A DNA stretch of 64,000 nt. Source: Dromiciops gliroides. Taxonomy: Eukaryota; Chordata; Mammalia; Microbiotheria; Microbiotheriidae. This document shows positions 45,905-55,407 of this stretch, in pieces. The stretch is taken from the NCBI RefSeq assembly GCF_019393635.1, contig NC_057863.1, positions 643,409,306-643,473,305 of the forward strand, read 5' to 3'. Position numbers and translations under genes: made by a program. Each line of letters opens with the position of its first letter. Within the stretch, counting starts at the first letter, position 1. The notes under the pieces are model-generated. The model saw only the letters and a program-made list of their open reading frames with translations, searched no databases and was not told the DNA's origin.

Positions 45905-46132
45905 CCCGTTTCATGGGAGGCTTCTGAAAGAAGCCGGGGAGAAGCAAGGGTTTTTGGGTTCTGGACTGGGGGCTTGGCGGGAGGACAGATGCTGGCTCTT
46001 AGATAGCTAGACAAAGGCTGTTTTACACCCCGCCCTTCACTAACTTCTAATATACTTTAATAAATACTTAAAAGGATAAACTCTTGCTAAAGCTTCTAAT
46101 TTAAGGGAACCACTCATTAGATTTTAGACATT
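45905..46132 (+). mobile_element. LTR 3' fragment
   Basis: CTTCTAATATACTTTAATAA and AACTCTTGCTAAAGCTTCTA then a terminal GACATTACA match the 3' ends of the LTRs at 15911 and 49706. The 5' part is not recognisable. Confidence 0.55.
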
Positions 46133-46139
46133 ACATTTA

Positions 46140-47180
46140 TCATATTTGATGATGACATGAAACTGGGAGGGATAGTTTGCTAGCATACTGGATGACATTC
46201 AGGATCCAAAACACTCTCCACAAGCACTAGCTGAGACTAGTATGGTTAGATGCAATAGAGATAAATGTCAAATCTTATACTTGGGTTCAAAAAATAAACT
46301 TCAGAAGCTTAAGAAAGGGGAGACCTGGCTAGACAGTAGCATGTCTGAAATAAGATCTGGGGGTTTTAGTGGACTACAAGCTCAAGTGGATTCAGGACCA
46401 TGACAAAAGAAAACAAAAGCAAATACCATTTGGGGCTGCATTGAGAGATAGTAAGGAGAGAATTGTGCTGTATTTGACCCCCAGTCAGACCACATCTTGA
46501 GTACTATGGACAGTTCTTCATATTAGAGTTCGGAAAGGACGTTAATAAACTGGAGAGCATCCAGAGGAAGATGACCAAGATAGTGAAGGGTCTTGAGACC
46601 ATGCCATGTGACAATCAGTTGAAAGAACGAACTGGGAACATTTCTCCCAGAGAAGTAAAGGCTAGCTGGGTGGGAGGACGTTGGGAATAATAGCCCTCTT
46701 CCACTATTTTGATGTTTCGAGAGCTGATATGGAGATGGGGGGATTAGACTAGCTCTACTTGGTCCCAGAGGGCAGAACCAGGAGCTGCTCAACCTTCCTG
46801 TTGTTTCTTTTTTTGTGTGTGTGAGGCAGTTGGGGTTAAGTGCCCAGGGTCACACAGCTAGTAAGTGTCAGGTGTCCGAGGCCGGATTTGAACTCAGGTC
46901 CTCCTGAATCCAGGGCTGGTGCTCCATCCACTGCGCCACCTAGCTGCCCGACCTTTCTAAATTAAGGTCTTTTCCAGGCCTTTGTTTGCCTGAGACAACA
47001 CCTATGCAATGACCAAGGGAAATGGGCTTCCTTCAGAAGCAGTGGGCCCCACATCACCTGAGGTCTCCACATAATGCTTGGATGATTACCAATGAGGGGT
47101 GTCAGAGCTACTAATGTTTGTGGATATGAGTTGGACAGGATGGCCTCAGAGGGACCTTCAATTTCTGACATTCTCTGATT
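46140..47180 (+). repeat. L3/CR1-type LINE, 3' part
   Basis: GATGACATGAAACTGGGAGG, then CATCCAGAGGAAGATGACCA and GACCATGCCATGTGA, and GGATGGCCTCAGAGGGACC: the order of CR1 reverse-transcriptase end and 3'UTR. A SINE is inserted at 46806-46949. Confidence 0.6.
46806..46949 (-). mobile_element. CORE-SINE with small internal deletion
   Basis: Minus copy missing the CACTTAACTTG-equivalent step within the tail-side region (GTTAAGTGCCCAGGG). Otherwise full-length. Inserted in the L3/CR1 element. Confidence 0.9.
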
Positions 47181-47424
47181 TCTTCAGTCATCTGCAACCT
47201 TGATTTAGTATTATTGTCCATTGGCTAAAAGCAAGTGGAGCTGATGGGCACTCAGGCATTTCATTTCTCTTGCCCCTGTGTCCTTGCTTCTGTTTGTTCC
47301 ATCATTTACTAACACTGGGCCTCTGTCTTTGACTGATAGATTTCTACACCCTACCCACCCATGGCCCTGTAAAATCTCTACCAATAATTGAGCCCATCCA
47401 GACCACACCTGCAATGTGTTGTAA

Positions 47425-47535
47425 TGGAAACAACTTCAGACTTGGAGTGAGGGGGGACCTGGGTTCAAATTACAATTGTCCCTAGGCAAGTCACTTAACC
47501 TTAAATTGGGGATAAGAATAACTATAGGATCTACC
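47425..47535 (+). repeat. MIR-family SINE
   Basis: GACCTGGGTTCAAATTACAA and TAGGCAAGTCACTTAACC in plus orientation, followed by an AAATTGGGGATAAGAATAAC tail. Confidence 0.6.
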
Positions 47536-47554
47536 TATATTCCTAGATGCATGT

Positions 47555-47615
47555 AAGCATAGCAACTATGTGCACAATGGATAGGCTACTAGATTTGGAA
47601 TCACGAAGACCTGAG
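47555..47615 (+). repeat. 5' half of an old SINE interrupted by the L1 nest
   Basis: CAATGGATAGGCTACTAGAT and GGAATCACGAAGACCTGAG are the head of a MIR/MAR-type SINE. The core resumes at 59350 with GAAGACCTGAGTTCAAATCC. The shared GAAGACCTGAG (47605-47615, 59350-59360) is the target duplication of the inserted L1. Confidence 0.82.
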
Positions 47616-48700
47616 TGAAGAAATTAAAGCCATCTATAGTCATATGAAAAAATGTTCTCAATCACTGTTGATTAGAGAAATGCAAATTAAAACAAATTTG
47701 CAAATAAAACAAATACTTCACACCAGCAGATTGGCTAATATGATTTTTAAAAAAAGGAAAATGATAAATGTTGAAGAAGATGTGAGAAAACTGGAATACT
47801 AATGCATTGGGGTTTTTTGTTTGTTTGTTTTTGTGGGGCAATGGGGGTTAAGTGACTTGTCTAGGGTCACACAGCCAGTAAGTGTCAAGTGTCTGAGGCC
47901 AGATTTGAACTCAGGTACTCCTGAATCCAGGGCTGGTGCTTTATCCACTGCGCCACCTAGCTGCCCCCACACTAATGCATTGTTGACGGAGTTGTGAACT
48001 GATCCAACCATTTTGGAAAGCAATTTGGAACTATGCCCAAAGGGGTATAAAATCATACATACTCTTTAACCTAGCAATACCACTACTAGATCTGTATGCA
48101 AAAAGAGATAAAAACCAAAAAGAACCTATAGGTACAAAAATATTTATAGCAGCTCTTTTCTGTTGGCAAAGCATGGAAATTGAGGGGATGCCCATCAGTT
48201 GGGGAATTGCTGAGTAAGCTGTGGTATAATAGAATATTATTGTGCTATAAGAAATGATGAGCAGGCAGATTTCAGAGAAACCTGGAAAGACTTACATGGA
48301 CTGTTACTGAGTGAAGTGAACAGAACCAGGAGAACATTATACACAGTAACAGCAACACTGGGCAATGATCTCTATGATAGACTTAACTCTTCTCAGCAAT
48401 GCAATGATCCAAGACAGTTCCAAAAGACTCATGATGGAAAATGCTCTCCACATCCAGAAAAAGAACTATGGAGTCTGAATGCAGATCAAAGCATACTATT
48501 TTCACTTTTTTGTTTTGTTTTTTTCTTGTGGTTTTCCTCTTTCATTCTGATTCTTCTTTCACAGCATGATTAATGTGGAAATATGTTAAATATGATTGTA
48601 CATATATAACCTATATCACATTGCTTGATGTCTTCAGGAGGGGGGAGGGGAGGGAGGGAGAAAAATTTGGAACTCAAAATCTTTTTTAAAATGAATGTTA
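47616..48700 (+). mobile_element. outer L1, 5'-truncated: ORF2 end and 3'UTR
   Basis: Aligns with the end of the inner L1 from about 58265 onward (ATGAAAAAATG, ATTAGAGAAATGCAAATTAA, CAGAACCAGGAGAACATTAT). It contains the 3'UTR purine tract near 48640-48660 (GGAGGGGGGAGGGGAGGG-like) and breaks off at 48700 in its 3' end. The final piece reappears at about 59291-59349. ORF2 here has many stops; it is older than the inner L1. Confidence 0.8.
47810..47970 (-). mobile_element. CORE-SINE
   Basis: Full-length minus copy in the outer L1, 12-bp target duplication ACTAATGCATTG at 47798-47809 and 47971-47982. Confidence 0.95.
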
Positions 48701-48845
48701 GGGGGTAGCTAGGTGGCACAGTGGATAAAACACCAGCCCTGGATTCAGGATGACCTGAGTTCAAATCCAGATTCAGATATTTGACACTTACTAGCTGTGT
48801 GGCCCTGGGCAAGTCTCTTAACCCTCATTTCCCCACAAAAAAAAA
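48701..48845 (+). mobile_element. CORE-SINE
   Basis: Full-length copy with AATGTTA at both ends (48694-48700, 48846-48852), inserted in the 3' end of the outer L1. Confidence 0.92.
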
Positions 48846-49262
48846 AATGTTAATTCTGGAGACCAATTTGAAACTATGCCCAAAGGGCTATGCATAACCT
48901 TTGTCCCAGCAATACTACTATTAGCTCTTTATCCCAGAAAGATCATAAAAAAGGGAAAAGGACCCACATGTACAAAAATATTTATAGCTTCTCTTTCTGT
49001 GGTGGCAAAGAACTGGATGTATTTTTTTTTCATGTCAGTAGTGTATTTTATTTTATTTTATTTATGTTTAGAATTTTATTTTCCAAATTACATGTAAAAA
49101 CAAATTTTGACATCAGTTTTTTAAAACTTTGTGCTCCTACTTCTCTTCCTCCCTCCCTTCCCACCCTCCACCCCAAGAACTCAAGCAATTCAATATAAGT
49201 TATACATGAGTAGTCATGGAAAACATCTCCACATTAGCCAGGTTGTGAGAGAAAACAGATAA
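48846..49262. mobile_element. two L1 3' fragments in opposite orientation
   Basis: 48855-49025 is plus-oriented ORF2-end sequence (CTATGCCCAAAGGGCTATGC, GGACCCACATGTACAAAAAT). 49030-49262 is the L1 3' region in minus orientation (CAAGCAATTCAATATAAGTT). Whether this is one rearranged insertion or two is not clear. Confidence 0.55.
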
Positions 49263-49329
49263 AAACAAAACTTCACTGTGGATCCAGGTGTGCCGTGCAG
49301 AGCCGCCCAGTCTGGGACTGCTGGGAGCG

Positions 49330-50706
49330 CAGATCCACCAAGAACAAAAAGCCTTCCTGGAAGAGCTCAAAAAGGATTTTAAAAATCAATTGAGAGAGGT
49401 AGAAAAAAAATGGGGAGAGAAATGAAAGCAAAACAAGAAAACTATGAAAAAAGAATCAGCAGCTTGGAAAAGGAAGGACAAAGATTGATTGGCCAAATGG
49501 AAAAAAAAGTGCATAATTTCACTCAAGAAAACAATGCCTTAAAAAATTCAGTTGGCCAAATGGAAAAAAAGGTGCATAATCTCATTGAAGAAAACAATGC
49601 CTTAAAAAATTCATCTGGCCAAATGGAAAAAAAGGTGCATAATCTTACTAAAGAAAACAATGCTTTAAAAATTAAAATTGGACAGCTGGAAGATAAGGAA
49701 TCCATTGTAACGATTGGAATGACGCCACCTGCTGGAGACTTACTGTAGAAGAGTTCTGCCCATGAAGTGAAGGTCTTTGAGGGCAAGACCAGGAGTCTTT
49801 TCTTTGGCGTCAGGAAGTGACGCGGGCTAGTGGGAGGAAGAAGGAAGAGACTGGCGCTCGGTCTCACTCTCCTTTCCTGAGGACGCTGGTGGAGAGTGGA
49901 GCTAGAAATGCTCTCTCCCTTTAATAGATAGATGAATGTAGGCCTTTCTCTCTCTTTACCAAATTCTTATTCTCCTTAATAAATGCTTAAAAGTCTAACT
50001 CTTGCTAAAGCTTATAATTTATTGGCGAGCACTCATTAAATAGTTTAGACAGTTTAGCTAGAATTTTAACCCTTAAACACCATGAGACACCAGGAATCGG
50101 TCAAGCAGAATCAAAAGAATGAAAAAATAGAAGAAAATGTGAAATACCTCATTGGAAAGACAACTGATCTGGAAAACAGGTCCAGGAGAGACAATTTGAG
50201 AATCATTGGACAGCCTGAAAGCCATGATCAGAAAAAGAGTCTAGACACCATATTCCAGGAAATTATTAAGGAGAACTGCCCAGATATCATAGAATCAGAG
50301 GATAAAGTCATCATTGAAAGAATCCACCGATCACCTCCTTGAAAGAGACCCCAAAAGGAAAACTCCAAGGAATATTGTAGCCAAATTCCAGAATTATCAG
50401 GTGAAGGAGAAAATACTCCAAGCAGCCAGAAAGAAGCAATTTAAATATCATGGAGCCACAGTCAGGATTGCTCAGGACCTGGCAGCTTCAACATTAAAGG
50501 ACCGCAAGGCTTGGAATATGATATTCCGGAAGGCAAAGGAGCTTGGATTGCAGCCAAGAATCTATTACCCAGCAAAAATGTGCATTTACTTTCAGGGGAA
50601 AAGATGGACATTTAATGACATTGGGGACTTTCAATCTTTCCTAGTGAAAAGACCAGAACTGAATAGAAAATTTGATCTCAACATACAAGACTCAAGAGAA
50701 GTTTAA
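49330..50706 (+). pseudogene. L1 ORF1, 5'-incomplete, frameshifted, interrupted by a solo LTR
   Basis: The first part reads KAFLEELKKDFKNQLREVEKK, then a length change in an A8 run near 49402-49410 shifts the frame to MGREMKAKQENYEKR. The coiled coil (49500-49700) contains three 21-residue copies of a GQMEKKVHN...ENNALKNS unit. After the solo LTR the frame continues as MRHQESVKQ and DLENRSRRDNLRIIG, the L1 RRM region. A second frameshift near 50340 (HRSPP / LLERDPKRKTPRN) precedes the C-terminal domain with LGLQPRIYYPAKM. It ends at 50706. The N-terminal start is absent. Confidence 0.85.
49706..50079 (+). mobile_element. solo LTR inside L1 ORF1
   Basis: 374 bp from TGTAACGATTGGAATGACGC to CCCTTAAACA, with 4-bp target duplication CCAT (49702-49705, 50080-50083). 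AATAAATGCTTAAAAG near 49978 is the poly(A) region. Same LTR family as the element at 51679-55403 and the fragment at 2767. No internal region, so a solo LTR. Confidence 0.9.
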
Positions 50707-51316
50707 AAAGGTAAACAGAGGGGGAGGAAAAAAAAAAGGTTACCCTATTAGGTTAAACTGTTTATATCCCTACATGGGAAGATAATACTCATAACTCTTA
50801 AGAACTGTAAATGTATTTAGGCAAAGAGAAGGACTTTACACAGAGAGTATAAATGTAAATTGTCTTTGATGTGATGATACAAAAACAAATTAAGGGGTTA
50901 AAAAGGGAGTCTTTGGGGAGGAGAAGAAAGGGGAGGTGGAAGGGGATGAATTATATCATATGAAGAGGTGAAAAAAAAACCTATTACAATAGAGGGAAAG
51001 AAAGGAGGGGTGAACATTGTTTCAACCCTATTCTCATTAGATTTGATTCAAAGAGGGAATAACATATACGTTCATTGGGATAAAGAAACTTAACTCATTC
51101 TTTAGGGAAGCAAAAGGGGAAGGGAAAAGGGGGACTGATAGAAGGGAGGACAAAAGCAAGGGAGAAAAGGGTAAGGAAAAGAGAGGGGGTGATAAAAAGG
51201 GAGGGCAGATTGGGGGAGGCAGGGGTAAGAAGTAAAATGTCGGTGAGGAGGAATAGGGTGAAAGAAGGGGGGGAAAGTACAAAGGGGGTAAATAGAATGG
51301 AGGGGAATAGACAGTC

Positions 51317-51678
51317 AGTAATAATAACTGTGAATGTGAATGGGATGAACTCTGCTATAAAATGAAAGCGAATTGCAGAGTGGATTAAAAACCAAAATCC
51401 TACAATATGCTGTTTACAAGAAACACATTTGAAGCAGAGAGATACACACAGAGTAAACGTAAAAGGCTGGACAGGATATATTATGCATCAGCTAAAGTAA
51501 AAAAAGCAGGGGTAGCAATCCTTATCTCAGACAAAGAAAAGGCAAAAATAGATCTCATTAAAAGAGATAAGGAAGGAAATTACATCTTGCTTAAAGGTAC
51601 TATAGATAATGAAGTAATATCAATATTGAATATGTATGCACCAAGTGGTATAGCATCCAAGTTCTTAAAGGAGAAGAT
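51317..51678 (+). pseudogene. L1 ORF2 endonuclease start
   Basis: VNVNGMNSAIK and AEWIKNQNPTICCLQETHLK mark the N-terminal endonuclease with the conserved N and the QETH catalytic motif. There is a stop codon TGA at 51363-51365 and a frameshift near 51480-51495 (after GWTGYIMH), then VKKAGVAILISDK and ISILNMYAPSG in the other frame. It is then cut by the LTR element at 51679. Confidence 0.82.
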
Positions 51679-52037
51679 TGTTAAGGCTAAAATTCTAGCT
51701 AGTCTGTCTAAAATATCTAATGAGTGGTCGCCAATAAATTATAAGCTTTAGCAAGAGTTAGACTTTTAAGCATTTATTAAGGAGAATAAGAATTTGGTAA
51801 AGAGAGAGAGAAAGGCCTAGATTTCTATCTATTAAAGGGAGAGCACATTTTTAGCTCCCTTCTCCGCCAGCGTCTCCAGGAAAAAAAAAGCGAGCCCGAG
51901 CGCCAGTCTCTTCCTTCCTCCTCCCACTAGCCCGCGTCACTTCCTGACTCCTGGTCTTGCCCTCAAAGACCTTCCCTTCATGGGCAGAACTCTTCTACAG
52001 TAAGTATCCAGCAGGTGGCGTTATTCCAATCGTTACA
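51679..52037 (-). mobile_element. 3' LTR of the 51.7-55.4 kb element
   Basis: Downstream LTR on the minus strand, preceded (on minus) by the purine tract ACAGGGGGGACTG. Same length and sequence as the 5' LTR. Confidence 0.92.
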
Positions 52038-55000
52038 GTCCCCCCTGTTGTTCCTCAAGAAACAAAATGTTTCCTTGACGGAACAGTAAAAAGAATATAA
52101 TAACTATTGCTAACTAATAATATGTGAACAACAATATAGAAAAGGAAGAGAGGAAAGTTTTGTCCAGAGGGGCGATTTTTTTTTTGTCCTCATGAACCGA
52201 CGCTTTGACATTGGTCTTGCAAAGGGAGGGCCTCTGCAGAGAATACATGTTACAGATGGTGTATATTATAACAGAAAGAGAAAAAACAACAACAAAAACA
52301 ACAAATCAAAACTGTTCATTTAAAGTCTCTGAAAGTCTTTTCTCAGATGTCCTCTAGGTGTAGTCATGGAATGGAAGTCTTTTCAGGGGTTGATGTGTGG
52401 ATGCTGGTAATCAGCCAGGAAAATTTCCTACAAAATCGAGCTTAACACAACTTTAAAATAGCTTTGTCAATAATCAAATCAAACAATGAAAGTTCTCAAA
52501 AACATGTCTAAGGGAATTCATAATCTTAGTTGTTACACATGAAACATATAATAAAACAAAAATTGAACCATTCTTTAAAATTATATTATTATTATAGTCC
52601 CCCTTTATGGAGGGTAATTGAGAAGACAATTGCTGCGATATTAATTTTTTAAAATAATTTTTATCTTTGTTTCATCATTTTTTGCATCATCTGCCTAATT
52701 ATCCTCATGCCATTATGAGAAATTTAAAAATCTAATATAATTGGTAACAGGTGTCAAGGCCAAATTCAACACTGTATTTATCATGACACCTGAGATAATT
52801 ATGGGGGTTACCATAAAAGAACAGAGAAATGATGGGATATGAGCATTCCCACACTTGAGCAATATGTACTGCCCATGCAGTATGTCAGGCTTAAAATAGG
52901 TGGATGGAATATATGTCCATGCCACCGAACATATTGGAGGAAACTGAGTCAGACTTAATCAGATGCATGGGATTGAGATGTCCATGGCATCAGGCATATA
53001 GGAGGGAGCATAGAAGCCAGGTGTAGAAGTGAGATGGGTGGGATGAATACTTCCAGCCATCCGTACAATATTGTGGGGAAAAATAAAATAAAATATTAAA
53101 CCAAGAGAATCCAACCTCAACATTTGTCAAAAGCCGTTCCCTCAGCCATACCTTGACTTCATGCATGTCTCCCCTCATGTGACAGTTCAGTGTCTGCTCT
53201 CGCATGTATTCCTCTTGTGATTGGATGGCATCTTGGCCAACTGGCATCTGATAACTCAGAATAAAGGCAATTAATGTCTTAAATGATAAGTTCCCATAAT
53301 CCAAGTCTCATATGGATTTAAAATTGAGGATAATAAATGATTGCAAAAAATGTGAATATATCTTGACTCAAAATATAATATATAATTATGCAACAATTTC
53401 AAATAATACCCTTTTTTTTTACTTAGTATACAATTACTTTTGTGAAAAATCAGAACATATTTAAATACAAGTTAAAGCACAACAGAATCTCAAAGAAAAC
53501 TTTTTTTTTTGAAAAAAGAAAACTTTTACAAATGTTCCCCTCTTTTTTTTTTTTTTTTGGAATATGCTTATCAAAAATAATACTTCTAGAATCAATTTAC
53601 ACTTGCCATGGCAAACAATTTGCCAGGGAAATGCTTTAAAGAGTTTGATCAAATAATCAGTTGAGAAAAAATAACAAAAACAAACAACTCAGAATATGGG
53701 AGCACAATACTCCTAGAATTAACATTGTATAATAAAATCAAAACCATCTTGCAATGTTTCAAAATTAGATAGACAAATGAATAGAAGAAAATACACATGG
53801 AACAATAAAATACAGTGAAATTCAAACTAAGGAAATCTAAATGAATATGAACTTAATATCAATAAGAGTATTATAAAATATAAACTTGATCATATGACTA
53901 TAAAAAGCTTTACAAATATTCTCCTTGTTTTAGAAACTAAGTATAAGACACAATCTCAAAAGCATGAAAATCTCTATGAAAATAAACCCATACCATTAAT
54001 TTCAAAATGTATATGTAATGGCATAGAAATCCTATGTAACCTCTGAACTGACATTAATACTCTGAGTGAATTCAGAACACTTTTGATTCCGGTATCTAAA
54101 ATTCCCAATACTCATATCAATACCTTGCTGCTTACTTCTACATTTCTGTAAAATATATACCCTTCCATGGCAAAAGAAGCAGAGTCTTGAACTATGTTGA
54201 CTGTCATTCTTATTCAGCTTAAGTTTTTCTTCTTTAACCCCTCTATATTGTCTGTCGGACTTTTCACCATACAAATGCTTTATAAGATTACTAATTAAAG
54301 ACAAAAGCAGGTTAGCAAAATTATGAACAAAACGAGCATATCTGGAATTTAAAGAGTTTTCTAAGATTGTCTCAAAAGCACAGCCAAGCCAGGGAAGGGC
54401 TGAGCCTGAAGCTGCAAATGCAGGTAGAAAAAGTTGAGCATGCGCATCAGATCTCTGGACTTCCCAGGCAGGGGAAGCTATGGCCTTGGCCATAGGAGGA
54501 GTAGAGGGTGGGGTCTGGAGAGGAGGGGAGGGACCAGAGCAATTTGAATCAGACTTGATTTTGAACTCAGGCCTGGATTCCTCTTCCCCCACTTTGCCTC
54601 CAGGTGCTAGGGGATTAAAAGCTTCTAGAGGGTGGGTCATTGCCTCCAGGCATGCAAAATTAGAGCAACAATTAGTGTTAGAACTGGGAAAAGCTGCGGG
54701 AATCTCTTCAGGTTTCTCTGAAAAAGCATGGTTGGGAGAGGGAGAGATATTTCCTTGTGTGAGTACGTTGCTGGCTCTTTTAACAAAAATAAAAAGAAAA
54801 ATAGAAAATCCACAAAAACAAAGCATTAACATGATCTTATCCCCCATTTGTCTGGTTAAACAGACTAAAATCAAAAATAGGGTAATTAGGGAGTTTAAAA
54901 GGTCCATTTGAAAAAATTTAAAGGTAAAACACAGCCAGTACGCCAGTACTTAGCAGTTAAAGGGAGAGGGAGGGGAAATTTCTTACCCAACCAGAAGATC

Positions 55001-55044
55001 AGAAGAAGACTGAGGGTTAGCTTATCCCTTCGTGGTCAGCCATC

Positions 55045-55403
55045 TGTTAAGGCTAAAATTCTAGCTAGTCTGTCTAAAATATCTAATGAGTGGTCGCCAA
55101 TAAATTATAAGCTTTAGCAAGAGTTAGACTTTTAAGCATTTATTAAGGAGAATAAGAATTTGGTAAAGAGAGAGAGAAAGGCCTAGATTTCTATCTATTA
55201 AAGGGAGAGCACATTTTTAGCTCCCTTCTCCGCCAGCGTCTCCAGGAAAAAAAAAGCGAGCCCGAGCGCCAGTCTCTTCCTTCCTCCTCCCACTAGCCCG
55301 CGTCACTTCCTGACTCCTGGTCTTGCCCTCAAAGACCTTCCCTTCATGGGCAGAACTCTTCTACAGTAAGTATCCAGCAGGTGGCGTTATTCCAATCGTT
55401 ACA
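55045..55403 (-). mobile_element. 5' LTR of the 51.7-55.4 kb element
   Basis: Upstream LTR on the minus strand, beginning TGTAACGATTGGAATAACGC and ending GCCTTAACA. It carries AATAAATGCTTAAAAG at about 55130-55145 (read on minus). It matches the 3' LTR at 51679-52037 along its full 359 bp as far as I can read. Confidence 0.92.
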
Positions 55404-55407
55404 AGAT

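Larger units (their letters stand above)
51679..55403 (-). mobile_element. endogenous LTR element with two matching LTRs, inside L1 ORF2
   Basis: LTRs at 51679-52037 and 55045-55403, both 359 bp, TG...CA ends, reading as identical by eye, so the insertion is very recent. A 4-bp target duplication AGAT lies at 51675-51678 and 55404-55407. On minus, just inside the 5' LTR, is a primer-binding-like site resembling the 3' end of tRNA-Arg (about 55024-55042), and a G-rich polypurine tract adjoins the 3' LTR (52038-52050). The 3.0-kb interior is too short for a full retroviral gene set. A cysteine-bearing stretch near 54165 hints at a decayed gag nucleocapsid part. It is structurally whole at the ends but internally defective, probably a non-autonomous class I-like derivative (inference). 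Confidence 0.88.

Noticed and set aside
49500-49700. Tandem 63-bp repeats considered as a CRISPR-like or satellite array
   Set aside because: Units are contiguous without spacers and encode in-frame coiled-coil repeats of L1 ORF1.
54032-54907. 291-codon minus-strand open stretch inside the LTR element, considered as a novel host gene
   Set aside because: It lies wholly within a recent LTR element, and the left-edge copy of the family has the collinear sequence without it. Its Cys-rich end suggests decayed gag-type sequence.
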